Source: Elephas maximus indicus (lineage: Eukaryota > Chordata > Mammalia > Proboscidea > Elephantidae). Taken from it: a stretch of DNA of 64,000 bases. The notes under the pieces are model-generated. The model was not told where the DNA came from. It did not search any database and saw only the letters and a program-made list of their open reading frames with translations. The stretch lies in contig NC_064827.1 of the NCBI RefSeq assembly GCF_024166365.1, positions 48,140,635-48,204,634 of the forward strand, in the 5' to 3' direction. Position 1 is the first letter of the stretch; each line of letters opens with the position of its first letter. Below are positions 21,831 through 34,467 of this stretch, piece after piece. The translations under genes and the position numbers were made by a program.

Positions 21831-22194
21831 AGGGAAGGAGAGGGTCCACTTCACAGCCACATAAAAGAGACAATCAAATGTTGGATATTTCTGTTCTTAA
21901 AGTCCTTCAGCCACACTGCTGTGTTACTCAGCCACAGCCTCCCTCCTCTCCTTTCTCCTTCCTTGTACGATCAGATTTCTAATCCTTTCTAACAGAAATG
22001 TCCCATTGTCTCTTTTTTAGCCTCATCTTCAGAATCTCAGCATTTCCCTCACATGGTATGTAAAAGTATTTTCCCCAGCAGTTTCCTTCCTAAAATGCAT
22101 TCTGTTGCCAGGAGATTAATCGATTGTTGGCTGCCCTACTGTGCTAATTGAAGCTGTTCACTTTGCATTCTTCTTGTCTGTGAGTAGAACAAAT

Positions 22195-22325
22195 ATTAGC
22201 ATAGTGCTGACAAAACACCTTCCCTACGTGAGTCCCCATGGCCCTCAGAGCAGCCCTGGATGAGGCATCACGTCCATTTTACAGATGTGGGACCTGAAGC
22301 TCAGAGAGGTTGAGTGACTTGTCTA
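22195..22325 (-). mobile_element. MIR fragment
   Basis: 'cattttacagatgtgggacc' and 'cagagaggttgagtgacttg' are the reverse of the MIR core. Confidence 0.75.
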
Positions 22326-23625
22326 AAAAAAAAAAGCCACCGTCAAATACGTGGGGGAGTAGCAATCTGCACTCAGGACTGACGATATTGAGCTATGACC
22401 CACGGCATCGCACATAGAGACTGTGCTGTCTGATCTTGCAGGGATCTGAGGCCATGTGGGTTCTGGTAGTGGGCCGTGAGTGATTAACACATGACAACCG
22501 GTTGGCTTCAGGCGCAGCCATAGCAGCCCAGCAGATACCTGCATTCCACAGCAGCCGGACGTCCAGCTCTTTCCTTATGTCTTCCTCTGTCTCCCCCCTT
22601 TTGCTTGGCTATCTCCTACTCCTCTTCAGCTCTAGGTATAGGAATGGCTACATAATTTGTGGAGCCTGGTGCAAAATAAAAATGTGGGACCCCTTGTTCA
22701 AAAGTTATTAAGAATTTCAAGACAGTGGAGCATTAAGCCAAGCATAGGGCCCCATTTAAATGACTGCACAGGTTGTATGCCCATGACTCTGGCCCCTTAT
22801 AAAGGCTACCTCCTCCAGGAAGCACCTCCTGATTCCCCATTCTGAGCAAGGTGCACAAGTGCATATTATATTCTATTGATTTCTTCCTTGAGTACCGGTC
22901 TCCCTTTTAGGCTGTGCTGTATACAAGGTGGCGTGGAGCAGTGGCCATGGAGTAGGCTCTCTCTGGGCTGGGGTTCAGAAGGTCACTCCTCAGTGACTCC
23001 ACCACTGAGGAGCCCGTGCCCTAGAAAACTCCGCCTAGGAACAGCCTTCCACTGAAATCTCTGAATCCCATTCCCTTACTTCTGGGGCCCCACACCAATG
23101 ACATGGCCTCAGGCTTCCCCAATCTGGACACCCACCCCTGTTCTGTCTTCCAGACCCAGTGACCAATCTGGACACACCTCAGCCAAAATGTTCAATCCTG
23201 CAAAGCCTTGTGGAGGCCTGTTCTGAGCCACATGGAGGGCCTAATGCCCTGTGGAACATCAAGAGAGCAGACGTGACTCCCATTGTCAGGGAGCTTACAG
23301 TCTGGGGCAGTGAAGTGGGGACAGGGTAGGCATGCACCCAATGCCATGAGAGAGGGACGGTGCCCACAGCACAGAAAGCAGAGAGGGTTTTTTGGCAGGG
23401 GAGTTAGGAAGATGTCTTGGATGGGCACCATGAAGTATGGGAAGGACTGAGATGGAGCTGCAGGGTCTAGCATGATGGAGGAAGTACAAATGGTTGTGCA
23501 GGGTGGTGCCACAGGTCCAAGGGGGAGGCAGGTGTTGAGGCTGGAAAGGGAGCACCGGGGCAAATCTGGACAGGCCGTGATTGCTTCAAGAGGAGGTAGG
23601 GCTGGGAAAGCAATAAGGCTTCTAT
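22326..23625. other. no gene recognised
   Basis: Intergenic. 22650-22800 ('gtggagcctggtgcaaaat', 'aagaatttcaagacagtgg') looks like an old dispersed repeat, but I cannot name it with confidence. The open frames here resemble no protein I know. Confidence 0.45.
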
Positions 23626-23671
23626 ATTAGTCAGGAACCTTTTGGTTGCAAGTGATGGGAAACCAACTTGA

Positions 23672-23850
23672 ACTTTTGTTGTTAGCTGCTTCTGAGTGAG
23701 ACCCCACTCAAGAGGGCCCCCCACACAATGGAATGAAATGCTGTGTGGTCCTGTGATATCTCCATGATAGGTTGCAATTGGACCATTGTGATCCACAGGG
23801 TTTTCATTGGCTGGTTTTTGGCAGTAGATCACCAGGTCCTTCTTCCCAAT
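23672..23850 (-). mobile_element. tRNA-Gly/RTE-tailed SINE, 3' part
   Basis: 'ttgttgttagctgcttctga', 'agggttttcattggctggtt' and 'agtagatcaccaggtccttc' are the reverse of the body and tail of the SINE at 39263. It is flanked by a near-repeat, 'acttgaact' and 'atttgaact'. The host sequence on both sides (23630-23671 and 23851-23930) reads as one older repeat. Confidence 0.75.
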
Positions 23851-24325
23851 TTGAACTAGCTTAGGTAAAAAGAGCAATTTATTGAAAGACTAGAGGAGTG
23901 TCCAGAGAATCCTGGGAGGCCTGAGAAACCCAGGCTGGAAACGCCGAGGGTGATGCTGTCCGTTCAGAGCAGGGAATCAGGGGCTCTGACAGTACCAGGA
24001 CCCACCTCCTGACCTGATTTTTCTGTCTTGGCTTCAGTTTTCTCTTTCTGGCAGACTAGACTTCTCTCCATCCAGGGGAAGGGATTTATTGGTCCAGCTG
24101 GGCTCAGGTTCCCACCCTTGCACAACCACCTGTGGCCAGAGGCCGAGGTCACAGGGCAACAGGGCTGTTCTGTTGTTGTCAGCAGAAGTCAGGGGAGGGA
24201 AGTTTCTGGAAGAAGGAGTGCTCAACAGGCAACCCAGAGATGTCCCAAGTTTCTGAGCAGAGTAATATGGTCTGTCCTGACCTGCACTGTGGGAAGAGTA
24301 GGCATTAAAGATGACAGCTTTTCCC

Positions 24326-24331
24326 TTTATT
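24326..24331 (-). terminator. GABBR2: candidate GABBR2 poly(A) signal AATAAA
   Basis: TTTATT on the plus strand is AATAAA on the minus strand, ~2.5 kb after the stop codon. A second AATAAA lies slightly upstream in the transcript at 24354-24359. Cleavage would be expected ~10-30 nt downstream, near 24.30 kb. It was chosen because it fits the expected 3' UTR length and no repeat overlaps it. Confidence 0.6.
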
Positions 24332-25027
24332 CATAAAAACAAATTTGCAACAATTTATTAAAAATTGATATCATGCAGTAGGGGTAGAGAACCTCCTCAT
24401 TTACATTTGATTCTGGCAGTTCCAGTCTAATTTAAAGCATTTGTGCACTAACGTCATTGGAAAATGCCTTCAGGCCAGAGCCTCTTCAGAAATGTACGGT
24501 GTGTGTTTGCTGCATATAAAAGAACAAAACCATTAAATAGCTAGAATCACTTCTGTGGGTAGTGTTATTTGTGGGGAAATGAAAAAAACAAAAACAAAAA
24601 ACAAAAAAACGGGTGGACCTACAGTATCATTAAGACAGAGGATGTACTTGGTGGGTTAACCTAGAAGACTGTGCACGTTCAGGAGTCACAAAGGGTTACA
24701 CACGCACACACTCACCTCCGACAGTCCAATATTTTTGATTTTTTTTTTTCCTGCTATGCTGGAATAATATTTCTACAGGTTTTTTTTTTCTGTGTGTATA
24801 CATTATGTACAATTAATTGTCTCTTTCTCTTTGAAAAATTAATGTGGTCCTTGAAATTAAATCTGGTTTTAGTGAAATCAAGAAAGCAAGTAAATACTGG
24901 TAATACACAGTGACCAACAACACCGATTTTTAGTGCCTAAAAACAGAGAAGGACTTCAACTTGATCTGTGATGTGTTAACATTTTTTCCCCCTAAAAGCT
25001 ACAGTACCTCCATAACCTCTCTTTGGG

Positions 25028-25077
25028 CGGGGGGGGTGGGGGGTGGGGTGGGGGTGGGGGTGGGGGAGGGGAAAGCT
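25028..25077. repeat. G-rich low-complexity tract (C-rich in GABBR2 RNA)
   Basis: About 50 bp on the plus strand consist of G runs broken mainly by single T or A. The plus strand could form G-quadruplexes. The GABBR2 transcript carries the C-rich complement within its 3' UTR. Confidence 0.85.
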
Positions 25078-25479
25078 ATCCTACGTGAAATAGGGTGCTG
25101 TGAAATGTTGGCGATGGTAAGATTCCGGTGGGCCCTTTTGTCAAAGCCTGGTGACAACAGTATATTCCTGACTGCAGTGGTTCTGGGAGATTATTGCCTG
25201 CCTGTTGAAGCTGCCGTTAGGTTTCTTTAGGGGGTGAGCCAACTGCTCAGTTGTGCAGATATCCTGGACGTTGTCATTCAGGCCTTTCTTGAGCAAAGAA
25301 TGAACCTGTCTAGGAATGTCAGGAAAGCCGGTAGGAGCCACGCTCCAGGGAGGGGGTGGTCTGGGTAGAGGGCTGTGCTGGGACTGTCTCTCTCTGGCCA
25401 CACCCTGCCTGTGGTGAGGGCTGAAGGTCATGGTCATAGAATACCTCATGGGTCAGGGCCGCATCACTGTTTGGTGAAA

Positions 25480-25690
25480 AGCTTTCCTGGATGAGATCAA
25501 GTTTTGATCCTCAGAGTGACCCTGTGAGGTAGGCAGGATGGGTGTTATTTCAACCCCATTTCGCTAAAGGGGAAACTGAGGCTCAGAGACACATGAGTGA
25601 CTTGCCCAAGGTCACACAGGGAGTCAGCAGTGGAGCGAGGGCTTGAACCTAGGTCTGTCTGACTCCCAGGCCAGTGCTCTTTGGGGTTCA
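25480..25690 (-). mobile_element. MIR inside the GABBR2 3' UTR
   Basis: 'aaactgaggctcagagacac' and 'cttgcccaaggtcacacagg' form a reverse-oriented MIR core, so it is in the sense direction of GABBR2. It is old and well preserved. Confidence 0.85.
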
Positions 25691-26834
25691 GTTAAAAGGG
25701 AAGCGCTGTCTGAATGAGAATCAGTGTGCTGACTGGTGACTCCCAGGATCCCAAGGTGAGAGCTCACTGGCCTGAATGGATGGAAAGCCACCTTCTGGAA
25801 GCCACAGGAAGCCCCCAGCCAGCAGCTCTCTCCCCTATGACTATAGGGGTGTCTTTTTGCAGGATACCCCCTATTTACTTTGGTCAGAAACAAAGTCAGT
25901 GGAAAAAAAAATGCCAGCCAGCCCTTGGGCCCTGATGAGAGAGGTTAAAGTGCACAATCTTTCTTTATGGAGCTTGTTGGGAACAGACATTCCATGACTA
26001 GCCCAGGTGGTCCCCCTCGTTACTGGGAACACCTGCTATGAACACAGGACATGGCCAACATGGCGGGTGCATGATGGACTGTTGGTGAACGCTGCAGAGC
26101 ATGTCCGCAGAGTGACGTGCCCTAAATCCCCATGGTCCCGGTATTGGGTGTTATTGTGTTAATGGGTGGCATTTATCAGACAGTAACAAACATCTTGTTC
26201 AGATGGAGGTCCCACCAGGAGGCCTGTGGGCCACCCTGCTCCAGTAGCCCAGCCCTCAGCCGCCCGCCCGCCTCGGGCTGTGCCTGTCTGCGGGTCCAGC
26301 AGACTCCCTGTTCCAGGAAGGCTGGGGTTGGCTGGGCTGGCCGCTGGGAGCCTGCTGCTCGGCCTGCCTCCTCTCCCAGATGGGGAAGGGATGGCCTGGG
26401 GGTCCACAGCCCTGTATGTATGTGTGTGCAGAGCGCAGAGGTGGTTTCTCCAGAAGCCCCTCACTTCTTCCAGGGCTGCATGGGCCCCTCTACTCTGTGA
26501 CTTCTAGCTGGAGTCCTAATGCCTCCCTCATTGTCTAGAATATTTTGTTTTTGCGAGTTGCAAATATCCCCGCTCCTCCTTGTTTGCAGACATTAAGGAA
26601 GAAGTCATTTCCACTCCTCTTCTTTGTGAAAGAATAAAAACTTCACATATAAGGCTCGAGGTCAGGTGCCAAGTCCCCCCTGTCCTGTCCAGCTGAGTGG
26701 CCTCCGAGCAGTCCCGCCAGGCCACCCATGCGCCCAGCTTCTCCACAGCCAGAGCTGACAGGGTTCCTGCAGGGGATGCCTCTGCCCGGTGTGGTTCTGT
26801 CACGGGGGAGGCCCTGGCCTCAGGCTCCCCACCC

Positions 26835-27302
<468 letters not shown>

Positions 27303-27712
27303 CTAAGAACAAGGTCTTTGCTACAAACAAATGCATTTCTCACTCTTCTCCTTCAAGCCTCTAAATCAACTTGGCTTTCAGTTCCGCTCTGAAAGGCGTC
27401 TTAGCTACTTGGTCCTTCCTCATTGACCCCTCTGCTACCACCTGGCTTCCAGACCTGATTCCTTCTTGACTGATCAATTCCAACAGCCTCCTTCCTGGTC
27501 TTTTGGCTTCTTTTCAACACTGGGACGCCCCTTCTGTGGCTTCTTATCACCTATCTTTAGGAAAAGGGAAACTTCCTGACATGACATTCAGGGGTCTCTA
27601 AGGTCTGTCTTTGCCAAACTTTCAAGTGAATCTTCTATTTCCACCGTCCACTGCCTCCCCGCCTCACTACCCCTCCCCCACCAGAGCCCTACCCTATGGT
27701 GGCTTGTTGTGG

Positions 27713-27909
27713 TAGGTGGTTGCCGTCGAATCAATTCTGACTCTTGGCAAGCCATGTGTGCAGAGTAGCACTGCGCCATAGTGTTTTCAGGACTGTGACC
27801 TTTTGGAAACATATTGCCTGTCTTCCAAGGTGCCTCTGAGTAGGTTTGAACTGCCAACCTTTCAGCTAGTAGTTGAGGGCTTAACTGTTTACTCCATTCA
27901 GGGGCTCCC
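27713..27909 (-). mobile_element. AfroSINE (diverged)
   Basis: 'ggttgccgtcgaatcaattc' tail and 'cattcaggggctccc' head end, with body 'taggtttgaactgccaacct'. It is old, with several indels. Confidence 0.8.
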
Positions 27910-27934
27910 TATTATGGCTAGTTTCCCCTGAAGC

Positions 27935-28110
27935 AGTGCCCATGGGCACTTTTACACACCTTTGCACATGCTGTTTCCCTGCCTGGAATACTTGCTCTCT
28001 ATTTCCTGATGTAATGAACTGCTTTTCCTTTAAGATTCAGTTTAAATGTCATCTTCTTTGTGCTGACTCCTTCAGAGACTGAGCCCTTTCTCCTCTAAGT
28101 CTCCAGGACC
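27935..28110 (+). mobile_element. L2 fragment
   Basis: 'gcacatgctgtttccctgcc' and 'gattcagtttaaatgtcatc' are typical L2 3' sequence. Confidence 0.75.
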
Positions 28111-28204
28111 CTGGGTAAATATCCAGAGACGAAGCAAGAAAAAACTGGAGGTGGGGCTGAGCCGGGGGGTGGGCTACATGTGGACTGGTAAAGGAGCAGC
28201 AAGC

Positions 28205-28435
28205 TTGTACACGATGTTCGTGGCAGCACTGCTCTCAGTGGCCAAAAGGTGGGAACAACTTTAATGTCCATCATTGCTTAGGGGGCACTGAGTTTCTCTT
28301 ATGGGAGGTAGAGAATTTTGGAAAAGGATAGTGGTGATGGTTGCACAATGGGATGAATGTGATCAAGGTCACCGAATTGCACACGTAACAAATGCTGAAT
28401 GGGCACGTTTTGTTATAAATATTTTTACCACACAC
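28205..28435 (+). mobile_element. old L1 3' end
   Basis: 'ccaaaaggtgggaacaactt' and 'gtgatggttgcacaatggga' are L1M ORF2-end and 3' UTR sequence. Confidence 0.75.
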
Positions 28436-28546
28436 ACAACACACAAAAGGAGTAGCAAGTTAAAAGGAGCCATTCTGACTCCCTTCTCCCTGCCACACTC
28501 ATTCTGCTCAAGCCTTCTCATCATAGTGGTAACAACTGTCCTATCA

Positions 28547-28573
28547 ACAAAAAAAAAAAAATTTTTTTTTTTT
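28547..28573. repeat. A13/T12 insertion between 10 bp direct repeats
   Basis: The sequence is AC, then 13 A, then 12 T, lying exactly between two copies of 'tgtcctatca' (28537-28546 and 28574-28583). The pattern fits an insertion made only of tail sequence. Confidence 0.75.
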
Positions 28574-28723
28574 TGTCCTATCAGTAAGTCACCCTAATTG
28601 TTGAAAGGATTGCTTCTGGGGAGCTCAGACAGCTGCTGCCCTGCTTGGCTCCTCTGCTTGGCTGCCCTTCTGTGTGGTTCTCCTTCGGCGCCTCCGGGTT
28701 ACTGCAGCTGAGGGAAGGGACCG

Positions 28724-28922
28724 TATTCTCCTTGCCGTCGAGTGGATTCCGACTCCTAGCAACCCTATATGACAGAGTAGAACTGCCCCATAGGGTTTCC
28801 AAGGCTGTAATCTTTATGGAAACAGACTGCCACATCTTTCTCCCACACATTGGCTGGTGGGTTCAAACTGTCAACCTTTCAGTTAGCAACCAACTCTTTA
28901 GCCACTGTGCTACCAGGGCTCC
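28724..28922 (-). mobile_element. AfroSINE
   Basis: 'ttgccgtcgagtggattccg', 'gccccatagggtttccaagg', 'gactgccacatctttctccc' and head end 'ctaccagggctcc'. Nearly full length. Confidence 0.92.
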
Positions 28923-29534
28923 TTTACTGTATCCTTACTCCTCCTGATAGTCCCAGTGTCTGACCACTCAGGTGGGAAAACCAGATCCCCACGGAAGCCC
29001 AACAGGTAAGAGAAGTATTGCTATCCTCATTATAAAGACAAGCAGAGGGCGCAGAATTTATGTAACTGTAAATGGAAATAAAACCAAAACTGGGGAAGTT
29101 GGAACTCTCGCTTCTTCTCTTAAACCACATTGCCCGTGGTGAGGGCAAATCAATGCATAGGGCTGCCCCGGCCCAAGAGGTGTGCCCCTGGGGTTCAAGG
29201 GCATTGATGGGATTCTGAGATAGAAGGGGACAGATGAGGTGCTGCCCCCAGTCCTGAGGACCTGCTGACCAGAAGGGCTTCTTCCAAGTGACACCTCACA
29301 GGTGTTCACGAGACTCTTGTGTTGGAGATCTCATTTTAAAATAAAAGTTGAACCTGAGTAAGATCAGCTATGATCTATTCCTTTGGGCCAGATCATGTTG
29401 GCAGGGCGCCCAGGGAAAAGGGGAGTGGAAAAATAAACTCTGACCTGGGAAAAGGGCGCCCCTAGGGTAAGGTGAGTATCCGCCTGCGGTTGTCAGAGCT
29501 ACAGTATTCTGCTGTCTGTTAGGATCCTGCTTAC

Positions 29535-29640
29535 CTTTTCATTCATTCAACAAACACCCACTCAGTGCTGGAACCTGTGTTCAGTCCAGGGACCACAAAG
29601 GACTCAGGCCTTAACCTCCAGATGCTTATAGTCTAGCGGA
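29535..29640 (-). mobile_element. L2 fragment
   Basis: 'cattcattcaacaaacaccc' and 'cagatgcttatagtctagcg' are reverse-oriented L2 3' end. Confidence 0.65.
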
Positions 29641-29919
29641 GGAACTGATGAGGAAGCTGCTGACGAAAGCCATGCAACCATCAGCTACTGTTCTGGACTG
29701 TAAGTCGGCGGGGCCTGGGAGCTAACTGGGTGGATAGGCGATCACCTCTAACACTAAATGGCCACACGTGATGCTGCAGCTGGTGATTCTGCTGCCTCTG
29801 TTGGTTCCTCACAGCTCGTTGTCACTTCCCCGACACCCTGTCTCCGAGCTTATGTTTCCAACCTCTGTTTCCAAACTGCTATAAAGAACTAAGCAGTGCC
29901 GGTGGGAACAAAGCTGACT

Positions 29920-30590
29920 GAGATGCTCAGGCCTTTGCTTAGATGCCACCCTCTCATTGAGTCTTCTCTGACCACCATTTTTACCTAAACCCTTTCCTGC
30001 TTTGTCTCCAAAGCAATTATCATTTAACATACTATACATTTTGTTTTTCTATTAAGTGATTGTCTTGCCAGATGGAATGTAACTTCCATGAAGGGAGGGA
30101 TTTTTGTCTGTTTTCTTCACTGCTGTGTCTTTCTGACACACAGTAGGTACCTGAGTTATCTAGCGCTGCTATAACCAAAATACCACAAGTGGGTGGCTTT
30201 AACAAACAGAAATTTATTTCCTCACAGTTTAGGAGACTAGAAGTCTGAATTCAGGGTGCTGGCTCTGGGGGAAAGCTTTCTGTCTCTCTTGGGTCTGAAG
30301 GAAGGTCCTTGTCTCTGAACTTCTGCTCCTGGGTGACCTTCATGTGGCTTGGCATCTCTTCCCTGTCTCTGCTTGCTCACTTGCTTGTTTGATCTCTTTT
30401 ATATCTCAAAAGAGAGTGACTCAAGACATACCTTACACTAATCCTGCCTCATTAACATAAAGACAACCCATTCTCAAATGGGACTATAACTACAGGCGTA
30501 GACATCAGAATTTACAATATATATTTTTGGGGAACATAATTCAATCCCTAACAGTTGGTTTCAGTAAACTGTTGTTAAATAAACATCCAA
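29920..30590 (+). mobile_element. L2 split by a MaLR-like LTR
   Basis: L2 from 29920 ('ggcctttgcttagatgccac') to 30150 ('tctgacacacagtagg'), resuming at ~30554 with 'cagtaaactgttgttaaata'. The intervening LTR is listed separately. Confidence 0.75.
30152..30553 (-). mobile_element. MaLR-like solo LTR in L2
   Basis: 'tgagttatctagcgctgcta' to 'acataattcaatccctaaca' is a complete reverse-oriented copy of the LTR at 20134. Flanks 'agtagg' and 'agttgg' fit a 5-6 bp duplication with one change. Confidence 0.85.
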
Positions 30591-30601
30591 AATGTTTAAA
30601 T

Positions 30602-30810
30602 ACCAAAACAAACCCAAACCTGTTGTCATGGAGCCGATTCTGACTCACAGTGACCCTATAGGACAGAGTAGAACTAACCCATAGGGTTTCCAAGGCTATA
30701 GTCTTTACCCAGGCAGATTGCCAGGTCTTTTAGCCCACGGAGCTGCTGGTGGGTTTGAACCAACCTTTTGGTTAAGAAACAGTGCTTAACCACTACACCA
30801 TCAGGTCTCC
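30602..30810 (-). mobile_element. AfroSINE
   Basis: 'aaacctgttgtcatggagcc', 'aggacagagtagaactaacc', head end 'cactacaccatcaggtctcc'. Full length and diverged. Confidence 0.9.
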
Positions 30811-31129
30811 TGAAATGCATTTAGAAGGTTAAACTTTGCTTATAATAAAGGCTGTGTGCTACAGTGGAGGAAACATGGGATCTGATGTCGGACAGACCCA
30901 AATTTAAATTCTATCTCCTGCATTTAGCGACTAGAGATCTTTGACAACTCACCTTCCTTTTTGAATATTAATTTTCATATTGGTAAAATGAACAGCGAAA
31001 TCCGATCTATATCATGGGACTTCTGTGAAGTTCAAGTAAAATAATGCACGTGGAAACGTGGTGCAAATTGTAAACTGCAGGACAGCAGTAACATACTCTT
31101 GGGCAATGACTGTTAGGAGAAGGTACTTA

Positions 31130-31288
<159 letters not shown>

Positions 31289-31689
31289 TTAACTTTTTAA
31301 AATCAACAGTGCTGCCCAATGAGAGAGAACAGGAGCAAACCTGTCGTCCCTGTCCATTCTACCTGCTGTGGTCTCTACAGGGCTCTCTGGGACTCTGCCT
31401 AGGGATGGAAGCGGTGCATCTGGGAATGCATCCGCCATGTTCTGCGCCCTCTCTTCTGAGGACAAAATGGGGGAAACTAAGTCTCCCAATAGGCAACATA
31501 ACTTAGGAATGAGATGTTCTAGCGTTAAGGCTTTTTCACTGGTGTATAGAAATGTATGACAAAATCCAAAAAATACAGAAGTACATAAAACGAAATGTAG
31601 ATGGATCCCTTCCCACTCAGACTGTGCCCTTTCACAATGATGGATACTATGAATGATCTGGTGTTAGTTCTTCAAACTTAAAAAAAAAT

Positions 31690-31955
31690 GCATTTACGTC
31701 TGCCTTGAGTGCTGTACTCTTTTAAAGAACTACCTGTATTGGATAAAACTGACAATAGCAACTGGAAAGGTTAGATAGGAAGCTTGGGGGACAGCGAATT
31801 TATATAAATGGGGGAGGAACAATTTGGAAAAGGAGGGTGAAGATGGTTGCACAACTTGAAGAATGTAATCAGTGTCACTGAATTGTACATGTAGAAATTG
31901 TTGAATGGGTGTATGTTTTGCTGTGTATATTTTAAAGAATAAAAAATGCATTTAC
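31690..31955 (+). mobile_element. L1 3' UTR fragment
   Basis: 'acaatttggaaaaggagggt' and 'tgttgaatgggtgtatgttt' match the related copy at 58860-59090 almost word for word. Confidence 0.8.
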
Positions 31956-31965
31956 ATGTAAACCC

Positions 31966-32175
31966 CCCCAAAAAACACACCCATTGCCGTTGAGTTGATC
32001 CTGACTCATAGCAGCCCTATATCACAGGGTAGAACTGCCCTCTAGGGTTTCCAGCGGCTGTAAATCTTTATGGAAGCAGACTGCCACATCTTTCTCCCGT
32101 GGAGTGACTGGTGGGTTCCAATCGTGAACCTTTCGGTGAGAAGTTGAGTGCTTAACCACTGTGCCAAGGCTCCCC
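31966..32175 (-). mobile_element. AfroSINE
   Basis: 'cccattgccgttgagttgat', 'ctttatggaagcagactgcc', head end 'gtgccaaggctcc'. Full length. Confidence 0.92.
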
Positions 32176-32219
32176 ATTTACACGTACACACGTATATGTG
32201 TATGTATTTGTGTGTATCA

Positions 32220-32560
32220 TAATGCTGGTCTTCAGCTTGTTTTTTTCACTGGGAGAGCCTTCCATGTCAGCACAAAAATGTGCACCTCACGTCAATAGCA
32301 TATAACGTGCCATGTTTAGCTGTATCATAATGAAACCACCCCAAACGATGAACATTTAAGTTAATCTCAGTTTCTTTCACCTACAAATGATGCTGTGCTG
32401 ACCAGCCGTGTGCACACATCTCTGCCCATGTTCCTGGGAGTGGAGGTGCCAGATCAAGAGTTATAATTTAACTTTTGGAGAGTGTCGGCCTGACTTCCAG
32501 AAACGCAGGAGAGTGACCTCATTTCTATGTGCTCTTAGCAACACTGGTGATCTTTTAAAG
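32220..32560 (-). mobile_element. old L1 fragment
   Basis: 'catgttcctgggagtggagg' and 'gccctt'-less remnants resemble reverse-oriented L1 ORF2 end. Strongly diverged. Confidence 0.5.
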
Positions 32561-32869
32561 TTATGTCAAAATCTAGGCAAAAAATGGTCTGCGTTTCTTT
32601 GGTTTTCATTTCTGATGTGGCTGGTGAGACTCAAGGCCATGTCATATATTACTGACCATTTTTTTCTGTACACTGATGAGGCATGCTTGAACTGTGAAAT
32701 GTTAAGGGAAGTAAAGGTGAACTATTCGCAAAAGGCAACATGAAATGTAACACCAGTCGGCACATTAGGAATGCTGGACACGCTGTGTACATGAGAAACC
32801 GGAAGCCCAGGGGCCGAGAAACCAAAGCCCTGAGTCTTGGCAGGGTGGAGCTCCAAATGGACATTGACC

Positions 32870-32985
32870 CATGGGTCAGAAGACATGGTTTCTACACATT
32901 CCAGCTCTGTTTGTGTGACTTCTCACCAGTCCCTTCCCCTCTCTGAGCCTCAGCTTCTTCATCTGTAAAATGGAAGACGGACGGC
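32870..32985 (+). mobile_element. MIR fragment
   Basis: 'cccctctctgagcctcagct' and 'ttcatctgtaaaatgg' are the MIR core. It lies ~50 bp beyond the exon 17 donor. Confidence 0.8.
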
Positions 32986-33001
32986 TGGTGTCTGAAACCT
33001 A

Positions 33002-33358
<357 letters not shown>

Positions 33359-33709
33359 TTACAGCCACTTAGCCAGTATCCTGAACAACAGATGCCTCTG
33401 ATCCTTTCTAGTCTTACTCATGGAATCAGAATCCTTTATTAAACACACAGCCTGCAGACTTTGGGTCCAGTCATACCCCCTGAGCCCAAAGGGAGGGGTA
33501 GAGAAGGGGAAGGTAATTTGGTTTCCACTCCCTGGTACAGAAAGTCCAGAATTTGAGATTTAGTTCAGGCACAAAGGAATCTGGTTATAGCCTCTCTGGA
33601 ATATTCAAGAACCTGATAAGAACCCTCATGGCATAGGTGAGGGCTACTGCACCAAAATCTCCCTCCTGAAAAGTTCCTATTCACCTTCTTCTCTTTCCTT
33701 TACATTATA

Positions 33710-33920
33710 CAGATGTGGGTGGTTACTGGGTTGTGTTGGGAGAGTGAAAGAGTAGGGGGTGGGAGAAGAGAGAGGGAGATACTGAGACAGGGAGGGGTTG
33801 AGAGAGAGAAAGATAGAGGTCGAGAGATTGAGAGAGAGGTTGAGAGATATTGAGAGAAAGAGGTTGAGAGGTTGAGACAAAGAGCTTGAGAGAGAGGCTG
33901 AGAGATCTTGAGAAAGAGAG
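33710..33920. repeat. purine-rich (GAGA/GGTTGAGA)n repeat
   Basis: Imperfect repeats of 'gagagagaggttgagaga' type over ~200 bp in GABBR2 intron 16, pyrimidine-rich in the transcript. Confidence 0.85.
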
Positions 33921-34206
33921 AGAGAAAATACAGTTTAGGAAGCTACTGTAATTTGGGAGCTCATAAATCTCTGTGAATGCCTTTCTGAAGATGCATGAAT
34001 TGAGGCGTTGCTGAACTTCAAGAGCCTGTGCCAGGTGGGCGATAAACTCTCCTCAGATTCTGCCATTCTGCCTCTATCTCTTTGTGAGCCCTGGTTCTTG
34101 CAGCCACAGTGACACAGATGGGACTCTACAGCCCTGATGCAGGATGTTGTAGAGGGGAGCTGGGTAGGGCAGCTCTGAGAGTCCCTGCATGGACCAAACG
34201 GACTCA

Positions 34207-34467
<261 letters not shown>

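Larger units (their letters stand above)
24306..26834 (-). other. GABBR2: GABBR2 3' UTR
   Basis: This region runs downstream of the TAA on the minus strand to a poly(A) signal at 24326-24331, giving ~2.5 kb. That is close to the ~2.7 kb I expect for the human transcript. It contains no AfroSINE or young L1, unlike the DNA on both sides. It carries one old MIR (25480-25690), a C-rich tract (G-rich on the plus strand, 25028-25077) and a T-rich tract (A-rich on plus, 24576-24612). The 3' limit is inferred from the signal position and not from transcript data. Confidence 0.75.

Noticed and set aside
33710-33920. CRISPR-like or satellite array
   Set aside because: The units are short, imperfect purine words with no spacers. 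It is an ordinary microsatellite.
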